DNA of 64,000 nucleotides, from assembly GCA_947179155.2 (NCBI GenBank), contig OX359281.1:43737967-43801966 (forward strand), read 5' to 3'. The translations under genes were made by a program, and so were the position numbers. The DNA is from Hedera helix. Lineage: Eukaryota; Streptophyta; Magnoliopsida; Apiales; Araliaceae. Within the stretch, counting starts at the first letter, position 1. The number at the start of each line of letters is the position of its first letter. The notes under the pieces were generated by a model. It saw nothing but the letters and a program-made list of their open reading frames with translations. It ran no database searches and had not been told where the DNA came from. This document shows, piece after piece, positions 12,526-24,908 of the stretch.

Positions 12526-14994
12526 TTTGACCATAGAGGAGTTTCTTTTCCAAGAGAATCTCAGGCTAACATTTGTGTTTGTATGCTCCAACTTCATTGA
12601 TTCCCTACATGCATGTGTATGCTGCTATTCTAGCCTATAATGTTGTTTCCTTCCATGCCCCATCAACCAGCATCATCTTAATTTAGTAGATGAGTTTCGT
12701 GTCCTTCTGCAAGGGCAGATGAGTTGGTTAATGTCTTAACAGTACAAGTACAACATTCAAATTTCAATACCCAAATTAACTAAGAAATTTGCTAAGCCTG
12801 CTTTATATAAATTAATATAAGAAAATTCTGGTACGTATACCAGTGGTTGTTGAAAGGAGGAGTGTAGATAGTAGGCTCACAAGCAACATTTGCATAAATT
12901 ATAGTAAGACGAGTGTGACGGCTAGATAAGCACAGTCAATAACTGAAGTTAGGGGCATTGTAGATATTGTTGGGTACTTCTACCCATTTTCTCATGTACA
13001 GAGCCTTATCGAGCTTGAAACATGAAAAACTTAAAGCTGTGCTCAATACCTTTTGTTAAATTTAGTTTCTTTTGGAATTTATTAAGTTTGAAAGCTGTGA
13101 ATCACTACCATATTAGTTATATGAGTGACTACTTCAATGATGCTTTCCAAAATGGCGACAGAATATATCCTTCCGTCGGCCTTTAGAGTAGGAGATAAAG
13201 GAGCAAAAAAACTAAAAATAATTAAGTGGCTTACAGTAGTTTATGAGGGGTTTCTAGACTTATCTTTCCATGATACCCTTGAGTCGCAGCTTGAGTTTGG
13301 TAATAACCTAGACATGTTGATGAAGTCTGGATAGCCTTTTTTATTTATAATTTTTTGGATACAAAAATAAATATTATTAGAAGAATAAAGAGATTACAAG
13401 AAAAGAAAGGAGTTCGCCCACCCTACAACAAGTGGAAATAAAAATATAATACTCAAAAAAGGGCAGCTCTCCAATCTCGTCAAAGATCAAGCACAGAAAT
13501 GCCCAAAAAGGCACCCATGGTGGATGCTCAAGAAGGAGGGGAAAAAGTCCTCTCTCCGAGCAAAACAAACAATAGATAGTTGTCCCTAAAAACGGAGCAT
13601 AAACAATGAATCAAATAATAAAAATAGAAATGCAAGTACTTTACAAAATGTATATTCGAAAACCATGATTTAAAGCATTGGATCCGTCAACCAAGCAGTT
13701 CACATATGTCATCGTACTACATAGTTTGGCACTCCAATGATACAGGAAATTGCGTAAAGTGAATGCTACTGTGCCAGTAAGAAATATAAAAGAAGTTTTT
13801 GCTATGTTAATGTGGACAAAATAAAATTTGTTTTTCTTAATTTTAAGTGGGACTGTCTCATTAAGTACGAGATTATTGGTGATGGACCATATAACAAGAA
13901 TCTTTTTCATGGTTGGTGTGTTATTGCATTTAGATTCTAAGACGATACCTAAGTAACTATAAGCACTCATATGAACCTACCCTAGCAGATTGTGTTTTAC
14001 CTATTAGCATACTGTGTACTTATATCGGTTCCACGAATCAAAACAAACCTCATTCCAAATAACACTGATTCTAAATGCGGGAAGGAGGTGATTAGCAGGT
14101 TGAGGATTCTGATACTTAAGTTAGCTCGAGATCTTGTTAAGTTTCTTCATGTTTATCAAGGCCAAGCACAACGATGAAATCCAAATGTGTGGTAGGTAAG
14201 TAAACGGAATACTGTACAGTGACAGTTGAATATAATAAGCACCTTTCATCTAACAGTCAGCCTGCTCAACAGCTTGCTCTATTTAAGTGGCTTCTTCTGC
14301 AATCAGACACATCTATCATAAGCTACAACCTCAACCTCGGTTTTCCATGACTTTCCTAATTTCGCTGCTCTACATCGCAAGACACCTTTTCTTATGTGAC
14401 AATTTCTCAACCTGCTAGTACTGTTAATATGTAAGCAATTGGTGGAGATCAATAGGATGGCCTTTTAACTCTGTTGGTTATCTATATGATAGTTGCTAGC
14501 CCTTCAATTTGAGTGGTGGTAATTCCTTGTTGATTGTAGGATGATATATGAAGTTGGATTGAAGATAGCAGTGGTTGTCACTTTGGCCAGTAATATATTG
14601 TGGTTTTTGTATATTCATGTAGTCAATATTCTTACTTTTTTGGTCCAATATGGTTTTAAATCTTCATAGCATTAGTAGTTACGGTGGTTCTGCTATTACA
14701 ATTTGAAGATTATCACTGCATGTTAGTGTGGAATCATAGTCCCATTTTGTTGAATTGTGGAGGCTCTTTGGGCTGTTTAGGTTTGAAATATAATGTGGCC
14801 GTTTGATAAGGCTTTTTTGGGTAAATGAGGGGTTGGTTGCTTCCATATAAGGAGGAGGTGTTCCCGACTACGTGATTCCAGAGAAGCTGAATAAGGAGTA
14901 TTTTGAGATTGATCATATCAGTATTAGTTGCATACTTGAGCACATTTGAGTTCTTGATAACTGAAAACAGAACTATCAGAGAGTAATAGATACT

Positions 14995-15345
14995 GTGGTA
15001 AGAAAAATAAAGGGAGGAAGGTGGGACGAGAGATGTTGGAAGAGATTTATTGGAGACAGAAACAAGGCTTTGTGGTTTCGAGAAGGGTTTCCCAATGCTC
15101 CGTTTTTTCACTTCATCTCCAACTCATACAGGTCGAGGAGGCTGAACAAATCAGAAGCATGGCGTCAATGGTTGAGGTGGTTGATGTCATTGTTCAGTTT
15201 TATGAGCGTTCTTCCATGGAAGATGTAGAGTGGAGACCTAAACTTGATCATGTCCATATTGATTTGTTATCAGTTGAAAATAGGGAGTGGTTGGAGGGTC
15301 CCTTTAGGGATGATGAATCTTGGAGGCTCTTCAGTTGTGTAGCAG
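14995..15345 (+). mobile_element. LINE (L1-type) retrotransposon fragment, frameshifted
   Basis: Two overlapping frames give pieces of the region just before the reverse-transcriptase core of plant LINEs: EEIYWRQK, then ALWFREG and FFHFISNSYRSRR, then FYER followed by WRPKLDHVHIDLLS and WLEGPFRDDESW. The signature order (W.KEGD.NTKFFH, then FY.LF, then WLE.PF.E.E) is kept, but at least one frameshift separates the parts. No RT core or endonuclease remains nearby. Confidence 0.7.
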
Positions 15346-15692
15346 TGTGATTGCACCAGTCTGGATGGAGTTACTTTCCTAGCTTCTATATGTGCTTCAG
15401 CTGTGAGTGCTTTGCGTTGTTTGGTGTGTTGTTTTTTTTTTGTTGGGCGGGGGGATTTCTCTGTCAGATTTACACAGGGACTGGAGGCATTCCTATGCCA
15501 GGATTTTGTGATTTTGTTTATTTATAATTGGAGAATGTCTAGTTCTCTGTTCCTCTTGTGTATTCCTTTTTCTCTATTAAAATACTGTTCTTATATTTAT
15601 AACAAAATTGGATTATATTGAACATGTTGTACCATACTTCTGTGTTTAATTCTCTAACTCCTCTTCTTTCCATCAATTATGTGCTCGATCAG

Positions 15693-16292
15693 GTACAGTA
15701 CCTGCCAAGCTTCTCTTGCAGCTTACTACAGCCTTCCATGAAGGTGGACTATGTGACAGGAGCGGGACTTTCTTTTATAAGGATCATCTGCACAAAAGCA
15801 ACATGCCTGTTTTAGCGATCGCCGGATACAAAGACTTAATATGTCCACCAGAAGCTGTACATGGTAAAACATCAATTGATTTATAAGGGTCTATGTTTTC
15901 TTATTCCTTGTCTTCATTTTTTGTCCCCCCAATAGCTTTGCATGCATGTTAGTAGTCAATAAACTTTATTTTGTTGTTCCTCTTTCTGAATATTTATCAC
16001 TGAGCAGAAACTATTAAGCTGATTCCTGAGCATTTGGTTACATACAAAGTTTTTGGCAAACAAGACGGTCCACATTATGCTCACTACGATCTAGTGGGAG
16101 GTCCTTTGGTATGTATTCTGATCTATATGCTTATATGATTCAGGTTCTTCTACTAAAATGCAAACAGGATGAAGTACAATATTACTAGACATGCATCACA
16201 GTTGCTTCTCGTTGATTATCTATGTAATGCAGGCGGCAGATCATATTTATCCAGATATCATTGAATTTCTCAGCCACCATGATCAGATTTGA
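15693..16292 (+). pseudogene. Alpha/beta hydrolase, UCP031088 family: last three exons only
   Basis: Exons 15693-15863, 16008-16108 and 16233-16292 join in frame to about 110 residues: TVPAKLLLQLTTAFHEGG, then KSNMPVLAIAG-KDLICPPEAVH, ETIKLIPEHLVTYKVFG, PHYAHYDLVGG and YPDIIEFLSHHDQI followed by TGA. This is the C-terminus of a plant alpha/beta hydrolase with the usual Asp (AG.KDLICPP) and His (PHYAHYDL) regions; the nucleophile exon is absent. All visible exons are undamaged with good splice sites, so either the upstream part was lost or it is spread over poorly recognisable exons in 11.2-15.7 kb. From memory, the Arabidopsis neighbour of MurG is the same family. I call it a truncated gene on present evidence, not a proven pseudogene. 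Confidence 0.75.
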
Positions 16293-17670
16293 TTTTCTAT
16301 GAAGGTCGTGTATTTTACATCACACTTCCTTACCATCAGAAGTTCTGCTATCTCGTCAAGTTCTGCTGCTATTTGGGAAATAGAAAACTTGCAAAACTTT
16401 CTTCTGCTGCGAAGGGCGTTTAGCTTACATATCTCACTTTCTCCCCATCAGAAGTTAAGGAATATATGGGGATGATCGTGTACATGTATGTACATTGCTC
16501 TTGTAGCCATTTGTTTTGTATTTCGTTTACTCATTGATCCGAAAGCAGATGCGACTGCAGCTCATAATTACAGACAACCTGGAGATTAAAAAGCGTCTTC
16601 AGGAAACAACCTTCAAAGGGTAGATTTGGAGAATTGATGAACTTGTACAGTAAGGTGAAAATTTATAAGCAATACATCTTTATCCATTTATCTAATAAAA
16701 TTTTAGCATGAATATGATTACTGTCAACTTTTTGTTGTGTTCAATATATAATTGCTATGTTCAAGATTATTCGGAGATTATGATTCTAATTCATAATGTG
16801 GAACATGTATCGGAAAGTAAAAATGGAGATAATGTCGCATGCTTTACCCGAAACTTCCATTTGACCCCATGTGGTCCTAAAACTTGCACATAAATCCGTC
16901 CAAACTAAGAATATTGGATAAAAAGTACATATAAGACTCCTGAGATGACAGCTGAAGAAGACAGACCAAACCTAAGAATATCTAGATGGAAGTAAATATA
17001 AGATTTTGGATTACTGCTTCGAGTCCTGGCTGAGCCCTGCTATATTATGAAAGTCTTCTACTGAATTATGATTGTAAAATATATCAATATATATGAAATT
17101 GGAGGATTGTATAGGTGGCCCACCATAACATATACCTTTAAAAGAGGTGCCACTAATAATTATCCACCTAATTGTCAATAAAAAAAAATTGATACATAAA
17201 TTCACAATATATATCATTTTCCAAATTGTTTTATTTCGTTATAAAGATTCAAGAAGCAAGCTGTCAGGTGTGTTCTTCTAAGAAACAATCCGGACAATCT
17301 CCGATGAATTCCAATTTATCAGATGAAGAACACAGGTAGCATTGTAAAGTGGTGAAATTCCCCATTACACAGAAGCCATACTCCCAGCCAGTAGGAGACA
17401 GAATCGTTAAAAATTTACTACATGTTTGTGATTTTAATGAAAATTATAAAACCTTGCTACAATCTCCGTGCAATTCAAGAACATTACTTCAATTAAAATG
17501 GGTTGTCAAACCACCGAAAAAGTGCCACAATATCACATTTAGCATGTAGTGATGGAAATGTCAAACAAAAAGAATGATTTTTTTGCTTGCCAAGATGAAA
17601 CCTATACACAAAAGGAAACGGATTCCATAAAAGAACAGGGTAGATATAGAGTGTGCAGCGTTTCGCTAGA
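16293..17670. other. Convergent intergenic region between the hydrolase and RING genes
   Basis: It contains the 3' ends of both genes and otherwise AT-rich DNA. No ORF with protein-like composition, RNA gene or clear repeat was seen. Confidence 0.5.
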
Positions 17671-20600
17671 CTATTGTTGAGATGCAACTGCAGTTTTACA
17701 TATTGGGCAAGCATTTTTCTGCACAAGCCAATTCTTTATGCATTCCATGTGATATAAGTGTCCACAATCCAGCTTTCCCATCTCATCTTCTGCTCCGTAT
17801 TCCTCCTGAATGATCAAAATATTATGAATATATAGTTACTTCGATCCAAAATTAAATACACATTTTCCTTTTAGTCACACGAAGTTCCTAACATCTCATT
17901 ATAACTGAGTATGACTGACTATATTGCCACTACTACATTCGTAGCAAATATAAGGGATATAGAAACAAAAATTAAAATGTGATAATATATAAATACATAT
18001 ATAAACATATAGAAAACATAATTTATTGGACAATAAAACATATTAGCTAGACTGCGTGATAATGTAAAAGTATTCAAATAAATATTATTATAACCTAAAG
18101 ATGAAATTTAAATAGTTAAATAGCAGTCGAAATACTCTAAATTTGACTATTGATTAATATTTTATTTATTGAGTAACAAGAGAATACAAAAAATTAATTA
18201 ATTATGTTTCTTTGTGTGAAAAGTGGCTTGAGAATAATAAAGCAACATTTTGTATCAGAAGATAAGAAAGTCGAAAAAGCGTTTTAAGCCTCACCACCGT
18301 GTATAGAATGTGTGAACACTGAAAAATTTTCTTCTTAAACTGGTAGAAGTACTAGGCTCCAAAGTCTTGTTTTAACCCTTTTGGATCTCTAAAAAATATT
18401 TTCTCGTCTGTTCCTGAACTTTAGAAGTTTGTAACTGATACACTGTGATACGCTGCCATTTTCAATACAGCTGTGATACCATATCGAATTGCCTCTGTAC
18501 GAAGTGTAGTGCGTATGATATTGATAACTATGGATAGCAACTTTAAGAACAAGTTTTTGTGAACCAACCTGACAAATACTGCACTTCCATTCCGTGGGGA
18601 GATCTGATGACAATTCATCCACAGTCGAGAGCTTAGTTTTCCTGAGAGAGCGAATTATCTCATCTTCTCTTAATCCAGTACTTACATACCCAATTCTATC
18701 ACCAAGATCAAGCAATTCCTGTATGTGGCACACCAAATCAGGAGAATTGCAATGATATGAAGATATAATTCTTTCAAGCATAAATGACTTATATGAGAAA
18801 AACTAGCTCACCTCATATGACATGCTATCCACATCTAGTCTCAAGTCTCTGTATCGGTCGAGTCCATCTGACCTTCCTCCCATCAGCAAACTACTTTGAA
18901 GCATGACAATCTGCAGACATAGGGCAAATTTGAAAATATATAAAAAAAGTCTTCAGAAAATTAACTTCATCAGAGATTTTATAATCTTCCTCTTCCTTCT
19001 CATTAGACATGTATGGTATACAATTATCATGATTAGAAGAACATTCAACACCGAATTTCACTTACATTTGCCGAGTGAATAATGACTGTTCACCTAAATC
19101 AGTCCTAATAAAAAGAATGTCACAGAAAGGAAGTACATGACAGTTGCCAGTATATAATGCAAACAAGGATTCAGTGCTTTCACTAGATCTATGAATAGAA
19201 GAAAAGCATTTTGGTGAGTTTTTGGTTGTGATGCAGTTACAGACTAAGTGTCGATTTCAATCAATCAGCAGATCTCTCATTTCTTTCAGTACTAAATTTA
19301 TTTACAAGTGACGACTACCAGCTTTTCTACCTGGATTTCTCTTTTCTATTTTGTTTCTCCCTTTCCCAAGTAAAGAAAAAAGTTGCAAATTATTCTGAAT
19401 TCAAGAATGTGATCAAGAATAAGTGAATCCTTCAAAGTGTACAACTGAATAATTTACATCCCTGCACTTGTATAAAAAGGGAAAATCTGTAAGTGTAATC
19501 AAATAGCCAGATTTCCTGAACTTTTCAGAGTGATGAGATGCACATTTTCCCTCCATAAAATCCATTTTGGTCTCACTTTTTCACTCTTTCTTTCACTTGT
19601 TACAACACAAAAATATTTCTTAATGCTGTCTCTCAATATCCAAACAAGGTTCACAATTAGTACGCAGTCATTTCTTGCCTTCAACACAAGGTAAGCTACC
19701 ATGATTCAAGATACGAAAACTGAAAACAATACAATCAATTGGACATTCTGATCTGGACAATTCGGGAAGAAAAGCTATGCATAAGTTTAACTGAAAAGCA
19801 AGCTGCTTAGAGAATATAAACCATAGACTAGTATGGATAGAGAAAGATTAGTGTGTAGACAATGGAATTTGGTTAACATTTCTTTTCAATAATTTTCTTA
19901 TCAAAGTCCAGAGCCTGAGGGCAACCACAATAGCTGAACCTCGTTCCACTGTATAACAGAAAAAATGGTAATTTCTTTTTACAGTTATGCATCTAAAAGT
20001 CAATTTATCCACCTATCAGATGAGAAGATTTGTCCCAATTGCACAATTGGCCACATTTTGAGAGGTTTGGGAAACTTAATGAGTGCAGCTACACTTGTTT
20101 TAAGACTGCTTACCATGATTCTCCATCCTCAACCTCCATTCTGTCTCCAGGTTAAAGGATTTCGGAAGCTTCACAGCACTAAAACATGGTCACTAATTGT
20201 ATATAAATAAACATATGCCCTTATGTATTTGTTATGTTAATGCTTTAACCAAGAACCAAATATATTGATCCCTCTTCCTTGAAAAGGGAGTCCTTTCTTG
20301 TAGATTTTCTCGAATACTAAGATTTGCAAATGGGCAGCTAGACTTAGTTTTTCTACAATAAATTTAGTACTTAAGTTTCTGACTCTTTAAATTCTTATTT
20401 GAATATCAGATTCTAGATATATATAGACATAATAATAAATAATAAATAATAAATAATAAATAATAAATAATAAATAAAGAACATTCACACCTCAGTGACT
20501 TGACTAATGTGTGCGTAAAAAGGGAGTATATTTGTAAGCAAACCTCCGCAAGCCCTTCAGGAGAACGATGTCGAACATGACGATGAAGCCGAGAACCAAA

Positions 20601-22098
20601 TACATCTAATTGAGGGCGTGACATTCCAAATTCAGGTTCAGCATCAAAAAAGGAAATGCCTTCAGAGTTCACCATTCTCCTCCCACCATATGAAGATTGC
20701 TGCCACAACACAACTAATTAGTAAAGTTTAAGTAGAACCCTTTTCCTTTAACATTTACTCCATAAGAGTTGATGAATAAGGTAACAAAGTTTGGTATATC
20801 ACTTGAATACAGAAGGGAATTGCAAGACATTGCTGATATAAAGAAGGCGCCTACAAACAAAAGAACCTATTAAAACATTAAGTGGGTGGGATCCATAATA
20901 GCTTTATGTGGAAAGAAAACAAAAGTTACGAAACATACCAAATAACATTTCAATAAAGGAACTTGCAAATTAGATCAAGAAACTACTTAAGATACTACCT
21001 CTGGTACAAGAATTCATGATTAACACTCTCAAAATTCTAGCTTAAATTGCTGAAACATAAAAGGAGCGAAAAAAATAATAATCTTTATTTAAAAAAATTA
21101 AATTAAAATGAAATGAAATGCACTGTGCTACAACAGAAGGCAGTGAATCAAGGCATAAAATGACAAAACCAGATAAAATTACAACCTGTGGCAATCATAT
21201 AGATTGGCTAACAATACTTGTTCGAAGAGAATCTTCCAGTTAATCATTAGCATCCCCAAAAAAGGGAGGGAAAAAAACTCAGCCAAGTTCATAACCAAAA
21301 ATCCAAATGATTTATTGGATTTTTGGCTATGAATAAATTCATAACCAAAAATCCAATAAATCACGACCATCTCAATTCTCACAACCAGGAAATCATCAAA
21401 AATCACATAAACATGAAATGAAAAGAAAAGTTAGGAAACAAAACAAATATGTAGAATACAAGAAAATATTAGTTTTCAGCAAAAAAAGAAGGAAATATTA
21501 GAGAGAAAAAACAATGGCAATTGGTCTTATTTGTATTTATATTTTATACCTCTCTTTGATTCATCTTCTCACCGTCAATTTTTCCTCTTCCAGAAACAGG
21601 CCTTCTTACCACCGTACAATCAACAGAGGCAGCAGCATCAGTATTGAACCCAATCCCTGGCCCACACCAAACATCAGGAACAACCACAGAACTTGATGAT
21701 GATGATGATGATGATGGGTTACTATTTGCCATTGCCACAGCTTGAATAGGTGCCTTATTTTTCTTTTGCTGCAAACTCCTCTGCTTCTTCTTCCTCACCT
21801 TCTTTGTTTCCCAATTTGCTGATGTTCTAATCACTGCTGGCACTGACACTTGTGGTGATGCAGCACATCCCAATCCCCTAAATGTTGCAGATGTGAAATT
21901 CTTTTTTTTGGGGGTCAGATTTTCACTGCTGCTTGTGGGGTTAAAGGAAGAAAGAAGAAGAGATGAAATGGTGGATTTACCGCGAGAAGATTGAATGATT
22001 GAAGGGATTTGTGGTGGATTTGGATCTGTTTCATTTATGGGTTTTCTGTATCTAATCTGTTCTGCTATTGTTGAGCCTTCTGCAACTGTAACAGGCAT
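17671..22098 (-). CDS. RING-H2 zinc-finger protein, probable E3 ubiquitin ligase
   Basis: Five minus-strand exons: 22098-21550, 20699-20544, 18910-18812, 18718-18569 and 17805-17671, all phase 0, giving 362 residues. The first 183 residues are disordered, with a Ser run, a very basic KKVRKKKQRSLQQKKNK stretch (possible nuclear signal) and no membrane segment. Then come SSYGGRRMVNSEG, SPEGLAE, DLRLDVDSMSYEELLDLGDRIGYVSTGL and the C-terminal RING: CSIC, then CGHLYHMECIKNWL and CPIC (C3H2C3). This conserved block before a terminal RING-H2 is typical of plant RING proteins of the At1g73760 type (from memory). Such proteins transfer ubiquitin with an E2; the substrate is unknown. All eight metal ligands are present and no lesion is visible. 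Intron 4 carries a hAT-like MITE. Confidence 0.9.
17930..18533. mobile_element. Decayed second copy of the CATAGTTGTCA hAT-like MITE (RING gene intron 4)
   Basis: The interior matches the element at 8481-9087 over several hundred bases, with shared words such as TTTATTGGACAATAAA, ATATTAGCT, AAATATTATTA, GTTAAATAG and AATACTCTAAATT in the same order. The right end GATAACTATG is recognisable near 18532. The left end is too decayed to place exactly and no target duplication is clear. Confidence 0.75.
20428..20477. repeat. Microsatellite, 7-bp unit ATAATAA
   Basis: About seven tandem copies of ATAATAA lie in RING gene intron 2, just downstream of exon 2 in the gene's direction. Confidence 0.9.
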
Positions 22099-24286
22099 GA
22101 TTTGAAAAGGATTTATAAAAGAAAAAAATTAAAGTGGAAATGAAGGAATGACTGGAGTTCTTGGTTACAGTTACATGAAAGAAGTGATTTTTGAGGGGAA
22201 GAATGGAGAAGGAACATATATGGAGATTTTAATATGGTGGGAGAAAAGAGAAGAGGAATAGTTGTTAATTGATGGGATTATTTTACTTTATTGGGTTGGT
22301 TAGGTGGGCTCTATTTTGTCTTTCATGTTGGTTTTATGGGGGAAAATCTGACCACATAGCCATACAAAGTTATAAACAAAAGAAAACACTAGTCTGAAAC
22401 ACTGGAATTTGTATGTTCAAGCTCTTGCTTTTAATAATTTCATAGCTTTCTAAAGTAACTTAAATTAGGGTTTTTTAAGTGACCCCTAAATGTACAGTTT
22501 CATATTTAGTGCATTCAGGAGTAGTTTAAAATAATTTAAGGGTTAAAGCGATATTTTTAAATGAAATTTTTTATATTTAGTATGTTCTTTATTAATTTTT
22601 ATGGTCAAATTTATTATTTTTTAAATTAATATATCTTATTATTATTTAATATATATGTAAAAAAACCTATAAACATTATAAACTACATAAAATTTAGTAT
22701 TAATTTTAATGTTTATTTTTTTTAAAATCTAAATATATATGTTTAATTGTTAATTTTTAAAATAGTCAATTTGACTGCAAAAGTCAATTGAGAACTTTTA
22801 TTTTGGGACGGAGGGAGTATTAATATTTTTTATTTAAATAAATTTTTTTTTATACTGTTAATTTTTTTAGATATTTAATATTTAGATTGGTTTATGGACC
22901 CTAAAAAATTAATTAGACTTATATTTTTACAAGATTTTTTTTATATGAATTATTTATTGTGTTAAAAAAGTTAGGACCTTTCTTGAAATGGAGCTTAAAG
23001 TCCAAACTTTTTTTTGTAATGCTTTAGGGCCGGCTCTGAGTGCTTAGATTTGAGCTCTAAATATTATATTTTTAAGTTAAATAAATTATATTTAAATTAA
23101 ATTATTTTTATATTATCAAATTTTCAAGTTCGCTCGAACTTTCAAGTGTGTAACTAAATATGCACACTTAAAACTGATTCAAAATTACCAAAGAGAGGTC
23201 TTATATAACTTTCTTCTTTACTCTCTTGTATGTTTACACTTTTGCTTTAATTTCATAGCTCTTTTAAAACAAACCAAATTAAAACTGATGCAAAAATTTC
23301 AAATAAAAGGGGTCTCATAAACCTTTCTTTTTCTACCTTGTGTCCGAGTAATTATTCAGTGATTCTTGAAGCACAATTACATAGTATTTTAGATCAATCA
23401 CATCTCCTTATTTTAGTAGGTCCATCTTTATTTTAGTAGATCCCTCTCTATTTTAGTAAGTTTAGAACTATATATAGTAAGACACAATTAAAATAAAAAA
23501 TATATAATTAATCTAAAATATCACATAACTGTAGTCCGAAATTACCGAATAATTTCCCCAAATTCCCTCTTAAAAAGGTTAAAAACCAGAACAAGCAGGT
23601 CCTCTCTCTTTTTTGATTGTTTTTGGTTTAGTTGTTTAAGGTGACAGAAACTATTTTGCTTTGTCTGTGATTGTCAAATTTGTTTTTGAGTATAATGTGT
23701 ATATATATGTATGGTAGCATTTGCCATTTGGAAGGGCCTGATGCCATGAGATAAGAAATTTCAAAGCTCAAAAATCATTTACTTATAACTTAGTGATGTA
23801 AGACACTTTCATATTTTAAAGAGGGATAATAATAGCATGATAATAAATATATATTATTAAAATAATCATATATTTAATGATATTTTTATACTTGTTTCAA
23901 ACGACACTTCAAATTTTATAGTTGTTATTTTAAAAGTATAAATGAATGGCCTTTTCAGACGGTGGAAAGAATAGTTTCAACTTTCAATCATGAGGGGAAT
24001 TCTATTTTGAGTCTAAGCATGTTTTTAATAATAAGCATTTGATTTTTGGTGGGAGCCTATATTTTTAAATTATTGGCTTTCATTATTATTTGCCTAATTA
24101 TTTCTTTGAAGTCTTAATGGAATGAGACAGCTTACTTGTTGCCAGGGTGGACAGAATTTATAGTTTTGCTGCTTTGAATTAAATGTAATATTATCCAAAG
24201 TCATATAAAATGAGTATTAAGCATACAACCATAAAATTTGTTCAGTGTTACTAATTTCTTGTTTTGGACTTTGAAGTGACTTTAAA

Positions 24287-24320
24287 CCCCAACCCTAACC
24301 TTAATCCTAATCCTAACCAA
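24287..24320. repeat. Short interstitial telomere-like repeat
   Basis: Degenerate copies of CCCTAA (CCAACCCTAACCTTAATCCTAATCCTAACC region) resemble the plant telomere repeat CCCTAAA but with imperfect units. It is too short to suggest a former telomere. Confidence 0.55.
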
Positions 24321-24477
24321 CGTCTAGAAGAACTTCTTGAAAGTCTAGAAAGTCAAGAGTGACAATAAAATGCATCAATATAATTATGCACCAATCTGAT
24401 CAAAAATAAATATAAAAGGCAATAATTTCATCCTCTAAGATACCTTAATTGATCCCTTATAAAGTAAGTAAAATATA

Positions 24478-24595
24478 TCGGAAATTAATATTTTTACAAG
24501 ACTCTACCCATATGAAGATGAGTCTCACTTATTATTCATGTGAGTAAAGTCTTATAAAAATATCAATTCTTCTCGTGAAAATATCAATTCTCTAT
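24478..24595. mobile_element. Small hairpin MITE, GATATTTCC family, copy 3
   Basis: AATTAATATTTTTACAAGACT on the left pairs with AGTCTTATAAAAATATCAATT on the right, and an extra GTGAAAATATCAATTCTC follows. The layout is the same as at 10567 and 12387. Confidence 0.6.
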
Positions 24596-24908
24596 ATATT
24601 AAGAGAATAACTTAACTAGTTATCTCTTATAAGTATAATGGAAGTTAAATTTGTTAAAAAATTGATCAAAATAAAAAGCAAAAATTCATGTATCCTTTTA
24701 ATGTTATCAAGGAAACATCATACTCTTTAATTTGTTTTGTTTTATTGGTGGTGTGTTCAAGATTTCTAGATTATTCTTTGGCTAATTTGTAATTTGGATA
24801 TGTAAATGGAAATTTGTAATGTAATTGTGATGTGCTATTATGATTATGTGTATTTGGTTCATATTTAAAAATTGTGCTCGATTCATGCATTAAATTGTGT
24901 AGCATGGT

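Larger units (their letters stand above)
11162..14990. other. Long stretch between MurG and the hydrolase exons, no intact gene seen
   Basis: The missing upstream exons of the alpha/beta hydrolase should lie here if that gene were complete. I found no lipase-type GHSMGG motif or other exon of that family. A weakly protein-like plus-strand stretch at about 11995-12130 (words LLPEQSIGFAGVPFSWP) is broken by TGA codons and could be an exon relic. The rest is AT-rich without recognisable content apart from the 46-bp repeat and a hairpin MITE at 12387-12525. Confidence 0.5.
22099..24900. other. RING gene upstream region and AT-rich intergenic DNA
   Basis: The first about 200 bases must include the RING gene promoter and leader. 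At 22804-22822 the word GGGACGGAGGGAGTA is a typical Stowaway MITE end, but no partner end was found. A telomere-like CCCTAACC cluster lies at 24287-24318. No gene was seen. Confidence 0.5.

Noticed and set aside
24287..24320. Telomere-like CCCTAACC units as a chromosome fusion scar
   Set aside because: Only a few imperfect units; such short runs are common in plant DNA.
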